Of a stretch of DNA of 49,271 nucleotides, positions 48,546-49,271 are shown one piece after another; the stretch's first letter is position 1; each line of letters begins with the position of its first letter. The stretch is from a virus, in the IMG/VR virus record IMGVR_UViG_3300030328_003125, positions 2,021 to 51,291 of that record, one strand, 5' to 3'. Under the pieces are notes generated by a model. The model searched no databases. It had not been told where the DNA came from and saw only the letters and a program-made list of their open reading frames with translations. Made by a program: the position numbers and the translations under genes.

Positions 48546-49271
48546 TCATCTTTTGCGTGCAAAAGAGATTTCCCCTCGTTTCCACAATCGAAACGCTGTC
48601 GGTGTTGTTATCGATTTCACAACCGCTAACTCATCGCGGTGCATTCTAGCTGGATTTTGGTATCTGTTCCAAATAAAAGGCAATACAACGTGGTTAATTT
48701 TGTTAGTCATTAACATTTTTCTAAAGTGTTTTGATAACTCAATTAACATTTCAACCTTGCCCTCATCGTTGTTATACATCGATAATAAAGTTGGTTTTAA
48801 CTTCTTAATCAATTTTGCATAACTCCCTCTATCATTAACAGCAAAATCAACAATAATTTGCATTAATTTATATCTGTTAATCATTTGTTTTACGCTAGTA
48901 AATCGGCTCCATAATCTAAACTCCAGTAAACCTAATCTTGATTTCTCAAATATTGGCTGGTATTTTGTACCTCTAGCAGCGTTGATATGGTCTGATATAG
49001 ATTCGCTAGTTGTTCTCGCTGTAACGTTATTGCAGCAAAACTGGTTAGCTAATCTCTTGCGGTTAAGAGCGTAAATGATTGCGTAATAAGGCCTCATCAG
49101 TTCATTTAATTCACTACTGGTATGATTTGCGCTAGCAATAGTCATATGGCCGCCACATCTGTAAGACCCATAGTCATTCATTTCATCTGACTGGCTGTAA
49201 TTTTCATCGATTAAATACTTTGCTTTATGCATTAAATCAAATATTTTATTACGCCATTTGCTCATTGGGAT
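48546..49271 (-). CDS. Amidoligase, C-terminal part (5' partial at right edge)
   Basis: The frame is open to the edge (the Met at 49265 is preceded by further sense codons), so the N-terminus with the Glu-rich GxE(hx)E part is outside. The visible 241 residues contain DYGSYRCGGHMTIASAN, corresponding to the 'CGxHhHh' strand of the glutamine-synthetase-like amidoligase family (Amidoligase_2), then KYQPIFEKSRLGLLEFRLWS, corresponding to '...K...hEFRhxxGT', and a helix KQMINRYKLMQIIVDFAV. The family joins an amine to a carboxylate using ATP. With the nearby amidotransferase and cyclotransferase it suggests a gamma-glutamyl or peptide-amide modification pathway. The substrate is unknown. Confidence 0.7.
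   Translation of the reverse strand: MPMSKWRNKIFDLMHKAKYLIDENYSQSDEMNDYGSYRCGGHMTIASANHTSSELNELMRPYYAIIYALNRKRLANQFCCNNVTARTTSESISDHINAARGTKYQPIFEKSRLGLLEFRLWSRFTSVKQMINRYKLMQIIVDFAVNDRGSYAKLIKKLKPTLLSMYNNDEGKVEMLIELSKHFRKMLMTNKINHVVLPFIWNRYQNPARMHRDELAVVKSITTPTAFRLWKRGEISFARKR

Noticed and set aside
1-49271. Prophage or integrated element
   Set aside because: No integrase, attachment site, tRNA or flanking bacterial gene is visible; the window reads as continuous phage sequence, although the missing part of the genome could still hold such genes.

Overview
The window is part of the genome of a lytic-type, tailed double-stranded DNA phage with a short tail (podovirus architecture), most likely infecting a member of the Bacteroidota such as a marine flavobacterium. 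The host inference rests on recurrent TAnnTTTG promoter elements (the Bacteroidota sigma -7 motif) in front of transcription units on both strands, A-rich gene leaders almost without Shine-Dalgarno sequences, strongly AT-rich coding, and a VirE-N/BT4734-type primase-helicase. The terminase and portal look like those of short-tailed Bacteroidota phages related to or resembling Crassvirales, but family-level placement is not possible from reading alone. Both edges cut through genes, so the genome continues on both sides. I saw no tRNA, rRNA, IS element, CRISPR array, integrase or endolysin.

Layout. Positions 1 to about 33.8 kb form a rightward virion module: 3' end of an S74-type tail fibre, small virion or accessory proteins, a tandem GroES-like protein, small and large terminase, portal, scaffold-like protein, major capsid protein, a 244-aa head-associated protein, three tandem paralogous small proteins, two connector proteins, a 1897-aa tail-hub protein, a cupin-fold protein, and three internal (ejection) proteins, the last of 2986 aa carrying kinase-like and zincin-like domains. 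Three clear intrinsic terminators and several promoters divide this module. At 33.84 kb it meets a convergent leftward module and the stop codons overlap in one TTAA.

The leftward module (33.8-49.3 kb) starts at the right edge. Nearest its promoters are an amidoligase (cut by the edge), an unknown 231-aa protein, and a class-II glutamine amidotransferase plus gamma-glutamylcyclotransferase that are in one frame, split only by a TGA. Then come a dozen or more very small unknown proteins, and then DNA metabolism: two stand-alone DnaA-domain-IV-like proteins, a single-strand annealing protein with a RecB/YqaJ-type exonuclease, an SSB-like protein, the primase-helicase, an SF2 helicase, a VRR-NUC nuclease and a metallophosphoesterase.

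The two most notable regions are the predicted gamma-glutamyl/amide-chemistry cluster at 46.2-49.3 kb with its repeat-dense 420-bp spacer, and the giant virion protein in which LSQ tripeptides mark the borders of two enzymatic cassettes. Two repeat clusters (three 11-bp tandem units at 39.96 kb; several repeat families and a 14-bp palindrome at 47.48-47.69 kb) are candidates for a replication origin or operators. All functional calls come from motif recognition by eye; no database search was possible.
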